NCBI RefSeq assembly: GCF_040361255.1
Contig: NZ_APNG01000001.1
Span: 62,001 to 126,000 of the forward strand
Origin: Salinisphaera sp040361255
GTDB taxonomy: Bacteria > Pseudomonadota > Gammaproteobacteria > Nevskiales > Salinisphaeraceae
Length of the DNA stretch: 64,000 nt
Direction of reading: 5' to 3'
The notes under the pieces are model-generated. The model did no database searches. It had not been told where the DNA came from and saw only the letters and a list, made by a program, of their open reading frames with translations. The translations under genes and the position numbers were made by a program. Every line of letters starts with the position of its first letter. Position 1 is the first letter of the stretch. Positions 17,519 through 26,204 of this stretch are shown here, one piece after another.

Positions 17519-17889
17519 GAGCCGGTGGGGTGGAAGATATCCAGGTGCGCTTCGACACCCTGCTCGGCAAGCTGCTGCTTCATCTCGCGGGCGACGATTT
17601 CATAGACACGGCGACGAATCATGCGCGGTGCGACACCCACCAGAGCCGCGCCCCAGCGCGAACGCGCGCGTGCCAGGGTCATGGGGTTGATGACCTCCAC
17701 GATGATGCGACTGCCGCTGACCTCGCTGAGCGCACCGGCCAGCTCTTCGTTGGCGTGCTCGAGATCATGGGCGAGCTGATCGATCTGGCCATTGAGCGCA
17801 TCCAGCCGACGGTATGCACGCCAGAGCAGATAGCTCACCACGGCCAGGGCAAGCGCGAAAACAATACTGATACCGACTGCAAGCGTCAT
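17515..17889 (-). CDS. Membrane-anchored coiled-coil protein of unknown function
   Basis: From the ATG at 17889 (GGAAGA seven bases upstream) the product is 124 residues: MTLAVGISIVFALALAVVSYLLWRAYRR, a single membrane anchor, then a short coiled coil (LNGQIDQLAHDLEHANEELAG), then a small domain with IIVEVINPMTLARARS and a basic helix ending in LDIFHP. A TTG eight codons further upstream is possible but has no ribosome site. I do not recognise a named family. It is the first gene of a two-gene unit with the next membrane protein. Confidence 0.6.
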   Translation of the reverse strand: MTLAVGISIVFALALAVVSYLLWRAYRRLDALNGQIDQLAHDLEHANEELAGALSEVSGSRIIVEVINPMTLARARSRWGAALVGVAPRMIRRRVYEIVAREMKQQLAEQGVEAHLDIFHPTGS

Positions 17890-18017
17890 GGACTGTCTTC
17901 CGGACCGTGCCAATACTCGATGTCAGTGTGACGTGATCCGGCGCGCGATAGCAACTGTCAGGTGCGTGCTCACTCGCTACACTGGGTGCATTGGCTTGCC
18001 AGACGCTCTGAGCCCCG

Positions 18018-18863
18018 ATGACGACTGCACCTGAAGTTCGAGACCTCGAAGGCCGCCGGATCGGCGTACCGGAATCGCGCCAGCTCGACCTGTTCGCCGA
18101 CATGATCGAGCGCCGCGGCGCGGTCGCGCTACGCTGCCCGTTGGTGGATATCCGCGATACACCCGATCACGCGCATGTCCAGCGCTGGCTAAACGATGTT
18201 ATCGACCACGGCCTGGACGACATGATCTGGCTGACCGGCGAAGGCCTGCGCCGGCTGCGCGACTTCGCCGAGCGCGACAGCCCCGAGCGCCTCACGCAGT
18301 TCATCGCGCGCCTCGACGCTGCCCGCACGATCACGCGCGGACCCAAGCCGGTACGCGAATTACGCGCACTCAAACTGCGCAGCGATGTCGCCGCTACCCA
18401 GCCGACGACCCAGGGCGTGATCGAAGCGCTGGCCGATATCGACCTGGCCGGGCATCGCGTGGGCGTACAGCTCTACGGCGAAGACCCCAACACGCCGCTA
18501 ATGGATTTCCTTGCGCGCAAACAGGCCCATGTACAGGCGGTCGCGCCTTATGTCTACGCCGACGAGGCCGAAACGCCGCAGGTGCTGGATTTCATCGCGC
18601 GTATCGTGGCCGGCGAACTCGACGCGGTGGCTTTCACCAGTTCCCCACAGATCAAGCGCCTGTACAAGGTCGCCCGCGCCAACGAACGCGATGAAGCCCT
18701 TACCGCGGCCCTGAACGGGCTGTGTGTGGCCGCAGTGGGCCCACTGGTGGCCGAACGCCTCGAAGCCGAGGGTGTACAGGTCACGCTCATGCCCGACAGC
18801 AACTATTTCATGAAGCCACTGGTGCGCACGATGGTCGCACACTTCAACGCGGGCTCGGCGTGA
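18018..18863 (+). CDS. Uroporphyrinogen-III synthase (HemD family)
   Basis: This 281-residue protein has the two-lobed HemD pattern: an N-terminal half starting LEGRRIGVPESRQLDLFADMIERRGA, a hinge, and a second half with HRVGVQLYGEDPN and the family signature ELDAVAFTSSPQIKRLYKVA, ending in MVAHFN. HemD makes uroporphyrinogen III in tetrapyrrole synthesis. It is not beside hemC here, so it could be a second, specialised copy rather than the housekeeping enzyme. The ribosome site is weak. Confidence 0.75.
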   Translation: MTTAPEVRDLEGRRIGVPESRQLDLFADMIERRGAVALRCPLVDIRDTPDHAHVQRWLNDVIDHGLDDMIWLTGEGLRRLRDFAERDSPERLTQFIARLDAARTITRGPKPVRELRALKLRSDVAATQPTTQGVIEALADIDLAGHRVGVQLYGEDPNTPLMDFLARKQAHVQAVAPYVYADEAETPQVLDFIARIVAGELDAVAFTSSPQIKRLYKVARANERDEALTAALNGLCVAAVGPLVAERLEAEGVQVTLMPDSNYFMKPLVRTMVAHFNAGSA

Positions 18864-18902
18864 GCGGGTAAGATCGCGTTTTCCTTGTATTGATTGTTCG
18901 AC

Positions 18903-19349
18903 ATGGCCAAGAAACGCTCTGCCCTGCCTGTGGCCTGTGCGCTCGGTTTGCTGGCACTCGTGCCGTTTGCGGCGGGCGTGTATTACGCCTATAGCGGCTA
19001 TGCACTGGATGCACGCACCGCGCTGCGCTGGCTGTTGCCCTATCTGGCCACGATCGTGGCCTTCATCGGCGGCGTGCAATGGGGACGCATGCTCGCGGCC
19101 GGGCGCGCGGCGGGCCTGGACATGGCGCTGGCCGTGGTGCCGGCCATCGTCGCCTGGGGCGCGTTGCTCACGGCCGCGCCCTGGCGGGCCATTCTGCTGA
19201 TCGCAGCGCTGTTGGCCGCCTGGCTGATCGACGAACACGGCGCACGGCGCGGCTGGCAAAGCCGTGGTTTTCTGCAGCTGCGCCGGCTACTCACCCTGGT
19301 GGTGACCCTGTGTATCGTGGCCATTGCCTGGCGGGTGAGCCGTGGCTGA
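18903..19349 (+). CDS. DUF3429-type membrane protein
   Basis: A 148-residue integral membrane protein with about four to five hydrophobic helices. The segment LLPYLATIVAFIGGVQWGRML matches the core of the DUF3429 family, whose function is unknown. The ATG at 18903 (MAKKRSALP) is preferred over an in-frame TTG three codons upstream. Its end overlaps the following hydrolase gene by eight bases, so the two are probably one transcript. Confidence 0.7.
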   Translation: MAKKRSALPVACALGLLALVPFAAGVYYAYSGYALDARTALRWLLPYLATIVAFIGGVQWGRMLAAGRAAGLDMALAVVPAIVAWGALLTAAPWRAILLIAALLAAWLIDEHGARRGWQSRGFLQLRRLLTLVVTLCIVAIAWRVSRG

Positions 19350-20229
19350 CGATCACGCAGACGCCGCGCTGACGGTCGAAACCCAGACGGTCACCGGTGC
19401 CGACGGCGGCTGTTGCCAGATAACCCATGTGCTCGCCGAGGCGGTCAACGCCCGCGCACCCGTGCTACTGGTCCCCGGCATGTTCACCGGGCGGCGCTTC
19501 TGGTTATCGGACAAGCAGATCGGCCTGGCCGCTTATCTGGCGCGACGCGGTTACCCGGGCGTGATCGTGCAACGCCGCGGGCTATCCGACTCGCCGGCCA
19601 GCCCCGGGCGCGCGGGGCTGATCGAGCACGTCAAATACGACCTGCCGGCCGTGCAACGCCACCTCCAGGCGCAGGACCCGCGGCCAGCCTTCTGGATCGG
19701 GCATTCATTCGGCGGCGTAATGAGCGCGCTGGCCTGTGCACGCTATCTGGAAGCCGAGGCGGTCGCGGGGCTGGTGCTGTTCGCCAGTCAATTCGAAGTC
19801 GGCAAACGTATGCTCGACTGGCCGGCCAATCGCCTCACCCGGGGTCTGGCTCGCCTGTTGGGGTATTTCCCCGCGCGTGCGGCCGGACTGGGCCCGGAAA
19901 ACGAACCCACGGCTGCCATGATGGACGCGACCCATTGGGTGGAAACCGGTCGCCGCCAGGATTACCTGCGCGCCACGCTGGCCCGCGTGACCCAGCCGGT
20001 ACTCGCCCTATCCGGCGCGGCCGACCGGGTCGACCCGAGCGCGGGCTGCGAACGTTTTATCGGCCATTTTTCCAGTACCGATACGCAATTCGAGCGCGCC
20101 GGCATCAGCCACGGCTACAGCGTGGATTTCGATCATCCGGGCATCGTGGTCAGCAAGCCCGCGCAGGCCGAGATCTGGCCGCGGGTCGCCGACTGGCTCG
20201 ATACGCACACGTCATCCAGCCAGGCATGA
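19342..20229 (+). CDS. Alpha/beta hydrolase
   Basis: The 295-residue protein has the alpha/beta hydrolase fold: PVLLVPGMFTGRRFW (oxyanion region), IVQRRGLSDSP, the nucleophile elbow WIGHSFGGVM, an acid residue near LALSGAADRVDPS, and a late histidine in GISHGYSVDFDHPG. The substrate cannot be read from the sequence; esterase or lipase-like activity is plausible given the lipid genes nearby. The start is GTG, overlapping the DUF3429 gene by eight bases. The stop codon merges with the A run of a terminator that faces the opposite strand. Confidence 0.85.
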   Translation: MADDHADAALTVETQTVTGADGGCCQITHVLAEAVNARAPVLLVPGMFTGRRFWLSDKQIGLAAYLARRGYPGVIVQRRGLSDSPASPGRAGLIEHVKYDLPAVQRHLQAQDPRPAFWIGHSFGGVMSALACARYLEAEAVAGLVLFASQFEVGKRMLDWPANRLTRGLARLLGYFPARAAGLGPENEPTAAMMDATHWVETGRRQDYLRATLARVTQPVLALSGAADRVDPSAGCERFIGHFSSTDTQFERAGISHGYSVDFDHPGIVVSKPAQAEIWPRVADWLDTHTSSSQA

Positions 20230-20256
20230 AAAAGCCGGCCCGAAAACGGGCCGGCT
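20229..20256 (-). terminator. Intrinsic terminator for the FabG4-like gene
   Basis: A perfect 10-bp stem AGCCGGCCCG with CGGGCCGGCT around AAAA. Read on the minus strand it is followed by TTTTT. It should end the minus-strand transcript about 90 bases beyond the reductase gene, in a convergent intergenic region. Confidence 0.75.
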
Positions 20257-20275
20257 CGTTATGGCTAACGCATTC

Positions 20276-20305
20276 AACCCGGCATGAAGCGTTTCATGCC
20301 GGGTT
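20276..20305. repeat. Perfect 13-bp inverted repeat
   Basis: AACCCGGCATGAA, four bases, then its exact reverse complement. It sits between the two convergent genes and next to a separate terminator hairpin. There is no U run on either side, so it is not a classic terminator; it may protect a 3' end or be a small repetitive element. Confidence 0.7.
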
Positions 20306-20346
20306 GGTCATCGCCCGGCGTAGGGCCTATCTCGCGACGACAGGCC

Positions 20347-21711
20347 CTAGGCGCCAATCAACGACTGGCCGCACACACGCAGTACATTGCCGGAGATACC
20401 GCCTGCGCCCGGGGTCGAGAGGAAGGTGATCGCCTCGGCCACATCGCGCGGCGTACCGCCCTGTGACAGCGACGACAGTCGGCGACCGCCCTCGCGTACG
20501 CCAAACGGCATTTCCGCGGTCATACGGGTTTCGATGAAGCCCGGCGCGACCGCGTTGACGGTCACCCCACGCTCGCGATCGCTGGTACCACGGCGTTCGA
20601 CAAACCCGATCAGCCCGGCCTTGGTGGCGCCGTAGTTAGTCTGGCCGCGGTTGCCGGCGATACCGCCGATCGAACACAGACAGATCACACGGCCGTGCTC
20701 ATTGATGATGTTCTCGCTATCGAGCACCTCGTCGACCTGGATGATCGCCTTGAGGTTGATGCTCATCACCATGTCCCAGTAATGATCGGGCATGTTGGCC
20801 AGCGTCTTGTCGCGGGTCACGCCGGCGTTATGAACAACGATATCCACACCGCCGAACTTGTCCTTGAAGAAATCCGCGATCTGGCGCGGCGCGTCGTCGG
20901 CCGTGATATCCAGCGGTAACGCGGTGCCGCCGAAACCGGCCACCGTTTCCTCCAGGGTGTCCTGATCCTGGGGAATATCCAGGCACACCACGGTGGCGCC
21001 TTCGCGGGCCAGTCGCTCCGCCGTGGCGGCACCGATGCCACGTGCGCCACCGGTGACCAGGGCCACCTTGTCCTTGAGGGGCTGGGTCGCCGGCAGCGTT
21101 TCCGGGATGTTGCCGGCCTTGGTGACGGTCAACGGCTGACCATCGACGAAGGTGCTGTAATCGGACAACAGAAAACGCAGCGGCGCGGTCACGCGCTCTT
21201 CGGCGCCCGGCTCGACATAGAGCATGTTGGCGGTCGAACCCAGCTGGCCGATTTCCTTGGCCAGCGAACGCACGAAGCCTTCCACAGCGCGCGCCGCGGC
21301 CGCCGCGGATACGGTTTCCATAGCCGAGGGCGGGCTCGACAGCACCACGATCCGCGCGTTGCGGGTGAGCTTGCGCGCTACCGGGTGAAAGAAGTCGTAG
21401 AGGCTATCGAGCTCGCCGACATCGGCCATGTTGGTGGCATCGAAAACCAGCGCGTCGAATTTTTCGTCGTCGGCAGGCGTGGGTTTGTCTGCACGCTGCA
21501 CGTTCGCACCCGCCGCTTCGAGCGTGGTGCCGATATTCGCGATCACGCTCGCATTGGCGCTCGCGCCGATCAGAATCTTTTCGTCGTCGAGAAAGCGCTC
21601 CTGATAGGCGCCCTCATCGCGGGCGAGTTCGGTCGGGGTCGGCAGACCCAGCGTCTTGATGACATTGCGAACCGTCGAATTCGACGATGCCCGGACTAGA
21701 TAATCACTCAT
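20347..21711 (-). CDS. Two-domain 3-ketoacyl-ACP/CoA reductase (FabG4-like)
   Basis: The ATG at 21711 (GAGGAG six bases upstream) gives 454 residues. The N-terminal domain (about 1-200) is a degenerate Rossmann fold. The C-terminal domain is a full short-chain reductase: GGARGIGAA for cofactor, NAG in VHNAGVT, catalytic serine in CSIGGIAG and YGATK (YxxxK). It ends RVCGQSLIGA, as in the FabG4 group (high-molecular-weight ketoacyl reductases). Directly after YGATKAGLIGFV, nine codons (20572-20598) look out of frame compared with the family, but the frame is restored. The likely role is beta-ketoacyl reduction in lipid metabolism. Confidence 0.88.
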   Translation of the reverse strand: MSDYLVRASSNSTVRNVIKTLGLPTPTELARDEGAYQERFLDDEKILIGASANASVIANIGTTLEAAGANVQRADKPTPADDEKFDALVFDATNMADVGELDSLYDFFHPVARKLTRNARIVVLSSPPSAMETVSAAAAARAVEGFVRSLAKEIGQLGSTANMLYVEPGAEERVTAPLRFLLSDYSTFVDGQPLTVTKAGNIPETLPATQPLKDKVALVTGGARGIGAATAERLAREGATVVCLDIPQDQDTLEETVAGFGGTALPLDITADDAPRQIADFFKDKFGGVDIVVHNAGVTRDKTLANMPDHYWDMVMSINLKAIIQVDEVLDSENIINEHGRVICLCSIGGIAGNRGQTNYGATKAGLIGFVERRGTSDRERGVTVNAVAPGFIETRMTAEMPFGVREGGRRLSSLSQGGTPRDVAEAITFLSTPGAGGISGNVLRVCGQSLIGA

Positions 21712-22005
21712 GTGAACTCCTCGATTGAATGGCAGCGAGTCGGCCTGCGACCGCTCATCGTGCACTGCAACATGATTAAGTTTAGAGTAGCGCCTTGTCA
21801 AAGCAAGGCTCGTAACGCCCTATTTTTGGCAAATATCTTTAAACCGAACTGCTTGTCTGCGCGCATGACAGGCTGTATCGGACCAGTATCTGATGTGGCC
21901 TGCGGGCCCGCGCGCCTTGCTGTAGCATCATGCGAACAAGGTGTTTTCAAACGCCAGACTGGCTTTCGCAAGGCGCTGGCGCACGGCGTAGGAGGCAATA
22001 ACGAT

Positions 22006-22221
22006 ATGACACGTGACGAGGATCACCTGCCCCTGGATTCGCGAACCCAGGCCGTGATCGACGGCCTGCCGCCGGACGAACGCGAACACCTGCACGGCTT
22101 GATGAAAAAGGCGGCTCGCCATCAACGCAGCATGCTCGAAACCGCGCTCGACGAGGCGGTGAGCATGGTGCCGGCGCCGCTGAGAAAACGCGTACAAAAA
22201 CTATTCCTGGGTTCGGCATGA
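22006..22221 (+). CDS. Small helical protein of unknown function (71 residues)
   Basis: The ATG follows TAGGAGG by about 11 bases. The 71-residue product is predicted helical and charged: LDSRTQAVIDGLPPDEREHLHGLMKKAARHQ, ending in PAPLRKRVQKLFLGSA. No signal peptide or membrane helix. I do not recognise the family. Its stop overlaps the next start by four bases (ATGA), so it is probably a partner of the 372-residue protein. The divergent neighbour is the FabG4-like reductase, across 294 bp that hold both promoters. Confidence 0.65.
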   Translation: MTRDEDHLPLDSRTQAVIDGLPPDEREHLHGLMKKAARHQRSMLETALDEAVSMVPAPLRKRVQKLFLGSA

Positions 22222-23336
22222 GGCATCCGGCGATTCAGGCGGAGCTGGTCAAGCTCGCACGCGTGCTCCAGACCGAGGTAGCCGAACTCGAACATCTGGA
22301 CTACCTCGAAGCCGAGCGCCTGCGCGCCATGCGTGAAGGCATCACCGAAGCGCTTTTCGAAAAATTTCGTGCTTCATTCACCGGTTTTGCGCGACTGTCT
22401 TCGATTTTGCCGCTGGCGCTGAGCGCGCGCATCTCCGAACGCGTGCTCGGGCCGACGCTTTCGGGCCGTATCGCCGGCGAAATGCCGCCGCGCAAGGCGA
22501 TCGATCTGTCGGCACGATTGTCGGACGACTTTCTTGCCGATACCTGCCTGCATATCGACCCGGTACGGGCCAAACCGATCATCGCCGGCTTTCCGGTCGA
22601 GCGCGCGATCGCGATTACGCGCCTGCTGCTGGCACGCGGCGAGATGATCACCATGGGTCGCTTCGTGGACGTGCTGCCGCGACAAACGCTGCTGGCGGCC
22701 ACCGATGCCATCGAGCAGGAAAGCGATCTGCTGGAAATCGGTTTCTTCGTCGAGAGCAGCGACCAGCTCGACACGGTGATCGAGCATCTGGATACCGAGC
22801 GACGCAAGGCCATCGTGGCGGCTGCCGCCGCCGAAGGGTTATGGCCGGAAGTGATCGCCATGCTGCTGCGTATCGGCAAGGCATCGCGCCTGGCCATGGC
22901 CGAACTGGCCATGGCCCAGGACGCGACCATACTGGATTCGCTCATCCAGGCCGCGACCGAGGACGACCTCTGGCCGGCACTGCTACAGATCGCCGACGAG
23001 ATGCCCGGCAGCATGATCGGCACATTGGCCCAGGAGCCGGCTTTTGCCGACGCGGCGGTGATACGCAGCGTGATCGACTCGGTCATCGCCAACGACCTGT
23101 GGGCGCGCTTTCGCAACCAGACACCGTCGATGGGCGCCGCCCAGGTTGCACGCGTGCTGGAAGTCGCCGCCGAGCAACGCAAACCGTTCCTCTGGGAACT
23201 CGATCGCCGTTTGCAGGAACAGGACAGCGATCTGGCGGTGCTACGCGAAGCCAGTGCCCAGCTTGCGCCCGATGTGCGCCTGCGCGCACAACAGGCATGC
23301 GCCGGTGGCCTGCTCGCTGACACGCTGGCCGCCTAG
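22218..23336 (+). CDS. Helical repeat protein of unknown function (372 residues)
   Basis: An all-helical soluble protein without signal peptide. An internal repeat is visible: EGLWPEV, DDLWPAL and NDLWARF have their LW pairs at residues 208, 251 and 294, a spacing of exactly 43 each time; earlier units (about 95-190) look related but degenerate. No catalytic motif is seen. The pattern suggests an alpha-solenoid scaffold. It is coupled to the 71-residue gene and lies inside the lipid-metabolism block, with its end overlapping the end of the acyl-CoA-binding protein gene on the other strand. Function not known. Confidence 0.7.
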   Translation: MRHPAIQAELVKLARVLQTEVAELEHLDYLEAERLRAMREGITEALFEKFRASFTGFARLSSILPLALSARISERVLGPTLSGRIAGEMPPRKAIDLSARLSDDFLADTCLHIDPVRAKPIIAGFPVERAIAITRLLLARGEMITMGRFVDVLPRQTLLAATDAIEQESDLLEIGFFVESSDQLDTVIEHLDTERRKAIVAAAAAEGLWPEVIAMLLRIGKASRLAMAELAMAQDATILDSLIQAATEDDLWPALLQIADEMPGSMIGTLAQEPAFADAAVIRSVIDSVIANDLWARFRNQTPSMGAAQVARVLEVAAEQRKPFLWELDRRLQEQDSDLAVLREASAQLAPDVRLRAQQACAGGLLADTLAA

Positions 23337-23611
23337 CCGTACTCGGCTTCGACCTTGTCTACCTCGGCGATGTATTCCTGCATCGCATCTTCGCTGCTCT
23401 TGCCCTTCATATCGGCCCAGGCCTGCCATTTGTAGCGCGCGATCGGGTTGAGCATGCCGGGCTTTTTGCCTTGTACATCCCCGTCGACGGCCTGACGATA
23501 GAGCGCGTACATCTTGAGCTTGTATTCATTGGACGGTTTGAAACCGCCGTCCTCGGGCGCGTTACGAACTTTTTCGACCGCTTCCTGAAAACGGCTTTCC
23601 AGATCGGACAT
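23333..23611 (-). CDS. Acyl-CoA-binding protein (ACBP family)
   Basis: A 92-residue ACBP domain: LESRFQEAVEKVRN, then SNEYKLKMYALYRQAVDGDV (the conserved KLxxYxLYKQAxxGD helix) and a second half with a KWQAWADMKGKSSEDAMQEYI helix, matching the KWxAWxxxKGxSxxxAxxxYI signature. ACBPs bind medium- and long-chain acyl-CoA esters in the cytosol. They are universal in eukaryotes but patchy in bacteria. The ATG at 23611 has GGGAG upstream and is preferred over a TTG two codons earlier. It lies just upstream of the plus-strand repeat protein's end and after a lipase-like gene. Confidence 0.92.
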   Translation of the reverse strand: MSDLESRFQEAVEKVRNAPEDGGFKPSNEYKLKMYALYRQAVDGDVQGKKPGMLNPIARYKWQAWADMKGKSSEDAMQEYIAEVDKVEAEYG

Positions 23612-23636
23612 AGCCAAAAGACTCCCGTGTCGGTGG

Positions 23637-24938
23637 TTAATGAGCGGCTGACGTCAGTCGCGGCGCCAGCCATTCGGCGATTGCGGCATACACATCGTCG
23701 TGGTGCACGAGCGCAAAATGATTCATGCCATAGAAGATCCGGCCATCCTGATCGCGCGCGCGCAGGCGCCGAGCCGGCGTGTCGGCATGGCCCACCGCGC
23801 TGGTCACGGGCACCAGCAGATCGCCGAACCAGCGGCCAAGCGGGTCGTCGCCGCGGCGCCCGAGCGTGGCTGCCACCAGAAAATGGCCGACATGATCGGG
23901 GCTGGCGAGTGCCTCGGCCGGCGTGGGTTTCACGCCGGTATCCTGCTGCCAGTCCTCATCACGCAGGTGACCGTGACTGAGATCCTTGACCCCGGCGCTG
24001 CGTATTTCGCCGATCACGGACAGCGGCTGCGTATAGGGCAGGCGCGTGAGCATATGCGTGACCTGACGGCCCAGGCGTTCCAGCGGCGCGCCCAGATGCG
24101 GCGAGCCCAGCAGCACCATGTCCGACAGCGCGCGCAGCCAGTCCTGGCCCGCCTGTTCGCCGTAGTGACACGCGCTTCGCGCCACCAGCCCGCCCATGCT
24201 GTGGCCAACCAGCGTCAGGCGTTCGATCGCGACCGGGTAATTCGTATACAGCGTCTGCAGCAAGGCGGCGAGATCGCGGCCATTCTGGGAAATATGCCGA
24301 CCACTGTTGTAGCGCAGGCGTAACGGCGTATAGCCGAAGTCGCGTGCCAGACGCTGCCCGAAGTCGGCGCGATCCGACTGGCGCCATTGCTGGTCGTTCA
24401 TCCCCAGGCCGTGGATAAGTATCACCACCCGCGGACTCGGACTGGCCAGCGCACCGCGCAGGCCGTCGGCACTGGTATCGAGCGCGCGCCCGGCCTCATC
24501 CACAAGGGTCATGGACAAGGCGAGCTCGTTGTCGCTGCGCTCGAGATAGTCGCCGAATGCGCCATTAAGCGCACTGTGCACGCCCAGCGCCAGCCGCTGC
24601 GGCATATCGCGCTTGCGTTCGGGCACCAGGGTTTCCGCCAGGCCTGCGGCCTGACGAACGCCGAAAAAGCTCAATCGGCCGATATCGCGCACCCGGCCGT
24701 AGATGAAATCGCTGCCGCGCCCGATCGGTCGGGCAGGCGGCGCAAGACGCCCGACCGTGCGGGTAACCGCCTGGTGGATGCCGTTGACGATATTCACCGA
24801 GCCCACGAACGCGTCGGCGGCCATGGATAGGCCGCCGCGCAACCACACGCCGCGGGCGGCGACCGTGGGCGCGACCTGCGATCTTGGCACGAGTGCATGC
24901 GATGACTTGTCGGTCGACGTTGTTCTGGAATCAGACAT
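23637..24938 (-). CDS. Lipase-like alpha/beta hydrolase
   Basis: A 433-residue protein. About 150 N-terminal residues without known motif, including a hydrophobic amphipathic stretch, lead into an alpha/beta hydrolase domain: VVILIHGLGMND (oxyanion), LTLVGHSMGGLVARSA with the nucleophile serine, MVLLGSPHLGAPLERLG, and a C-terminal histidine near GMNHFALVHHDDV. The GSPHLGAP motif and the late His resemble triacylglycerol lipases and PGAP1-like proteins. No clear signal peptide. It is next to the ACBP and a serine hydrolase, so a role in releasing fatty acids is likely. Confidence 0.8.
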   Translation of the reverse strand: MSDSRTTSTDKSSHALVPRSQVAPTVAARGVWLRGGLSMAADAFVGSVNIVNGIHQAVTRTVGRLAPPARPIGRGSDFIYGRVRDIGRLSFFGVRQAAGLAETLVPERKRDMPQRLALGVHSALNGAFGDYLERSDNELALSMTLVDEAGRALDTSADGLRGALASPSPRVVILIHGLGMNDQQWRQSDRADFGQRLARDFGYTPLRLRYNSGRHISQNGRDLAALLQTLYTNYPVAIERLTLVGHSMGGLVARSACHYGEQAGQDWLRALSDMVLLGSPHLGAPLERLGRQVTHMLTRLPYTQPLSVIGEIRSAGVKDLSHGHLRDEDWQQDTGVKPTPAEALASPDHVGHFLVAATLGRRGDDPLGRWFGDLLVPVTSAVGHADTPARRLRARDQDGRIFYGMNHFALVHHDDVYAAIAEWLAPRLTSAAH

Positions 24939-24944
24939 AACGAT

Positions 24945-26204
24945 TCAGCTTCGACATTGCCAGGACAGCGTACTCAACAACTGGCCCAGGGCGAGCAGAT
25001 GCCCGCCGAGAATCGCCTTGCCGGTCACCATCAGCGACGCGGCGATATCGCGGTCGGGATCGGCCCAGCCGAGAATATTCATGAAGCCCAGATGCCCATA
25101 GGCATGCCCGGTCATCGGCCCGTACAGACCGAACGGATTCACGCCCAGCATCAGACCTTCGCTATAGCGCATGGGGATCTTGAGCGTATGGTCGTAGCGC
25201 AGCCGCACCGCCGGTCGCACCGCACGCCGAATGGTCGCGGGCGCCAGCACCTGGTGGCCTTCGTAGGCGCCGCCGTCGAGCATCATCTGATAGAAGCGCG
25301 ACAATTCCTCGGCGGTGGCATACAGATTGCCGGCCGGCACCACCGCGTCCATGAAATAGTCGCGGTTGGATACATCGACCACTTCGGAAAAATGGGCCGA
25401 CAAAGCCTGCTTGGCCAGCAGGGAAATCGGGAAACGCACCGGCTGACCGGCCACATAATTGGTAGCTACGCGCGCCCGCTCGGATTTCTCCAAACCGAAC
25501 GTGAAATAACGCATGCCCAGCGGCTGACGAAAGCGGCTGTCCAAATAATCGGTGAACGCCATGCCGGTCACACGCTGGATCACCTCGGCAAGAATGAACC
25601 CGCCGGTGATCGCATGATAAGCCAGCCGCTTACCGCCCTTTTCAGCCGGCGCGGCACAGATCAGCTCGATGCAGCGATCCCAGTCGAGCAGGGTCTCCGG
25701 CCCGTCGGCGGCATCGACATCGAACATGGGAAAACCACCCTGATGCGACAGCACCTGGGCGATGGTGGTGCGATCCTTGCCGCCGCCGGTGAACTCCGGC
25801 AAGTAATGGGAGACCCGATTATCCAGATCGATCCCGCCCTCTTCGGCGAGCTTGTGCACCAGCATGGCGGTAATCGCCTTGCTCGCCGAAAACAGGCATA
25901 TCGGCGTATCCGGCTCGGCCAGACGCGCATGCGCGCCGCGACTTTCGCCCGGGCCGCCGCCATGGGCATAGCCGATCGAGCGATTGAGCACGATCTGCCC
26001 GCGTCGACGCAGGCAGAACGTAACCGCCGGATAGGCGCCCGTACGATAGAGCGCCTCCACACTCGACCAGATCGAGTCGACCGCGCCCGCGGTCAGCCCG
26101 GCCTCGTGTGGCGACGCCTCCGCAGCAGCATCCACGCCGGTAATTCCGGCGAGGTTGCCGTCACCAACGTCGACCAGTCGTGCGCCGAGCAGGTTCCGGG
26201 TCAT
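24945..26204 (-). CDS. Beta-lactamase-fold serine hydrolase (esterase-like)
   Basis: A 419-residue protein of the class C beta-lactamase/EstB type. The SxxK motif is S106-A-S-K109 in LFSASKAITAMLVHKL. The second motif is at LAYHAITGG, with Tyr in place. A HLGF segment near GHAYGHLGFMN takes the position of the third motif. Such proteins are usually esterases or peptidases rather than antibiotic-resistance enzymes. It has no signal peptide. The ATG overlaps the stop of the fadE-type gene (ATGA at 26201-26204), so the two are co-translated and probably part of a lipid pathway. Confidence 0.85.
   Translation of the reverse strand: MTRNLLGARLVDVGDGNLAGITGVDAAAEASPHEAGLTAGAVDSIWSSVEALYRTGAYPAVTFCLRRRGQIVLNRSIGYAHGGGPGESRGAHARLAEPDTPICLFSASKAITAMLVHKLAEEGGIDLDNRVSHYLPEFTGGGKDRTTIAQVLSHQGGFPMFDVDAADGPETLLDWDRCIELICAAPAEKGGKRLAYHAITGGFILAEVIQRVTGMAFTDYLDSRFRQPLGMRYFTFGLEKSERARVATNYVAGQPVRFPISLLAKQALSAHFSEVVDVSNRDYFMDAVVPAGNLYATAEELSRFYQMMLDGGAYEGHQVLAPATIRRAVRPAVRLRYDHTLKIPMRYSEGLMLGVNPFGLYGPMTGHAYGHLGFMNILGWADPDRDIAASLMVTGKAILGGHLLALGQLLSTLSWQCRS

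Noticed and set aside
24945..26204. Beta-lactamase resistance gene
   Set aside because: It has the serine beta-lactamase fold, but no signal peptide and a degenerate second motif; it sits with lipid genes and is more likely an esterase.
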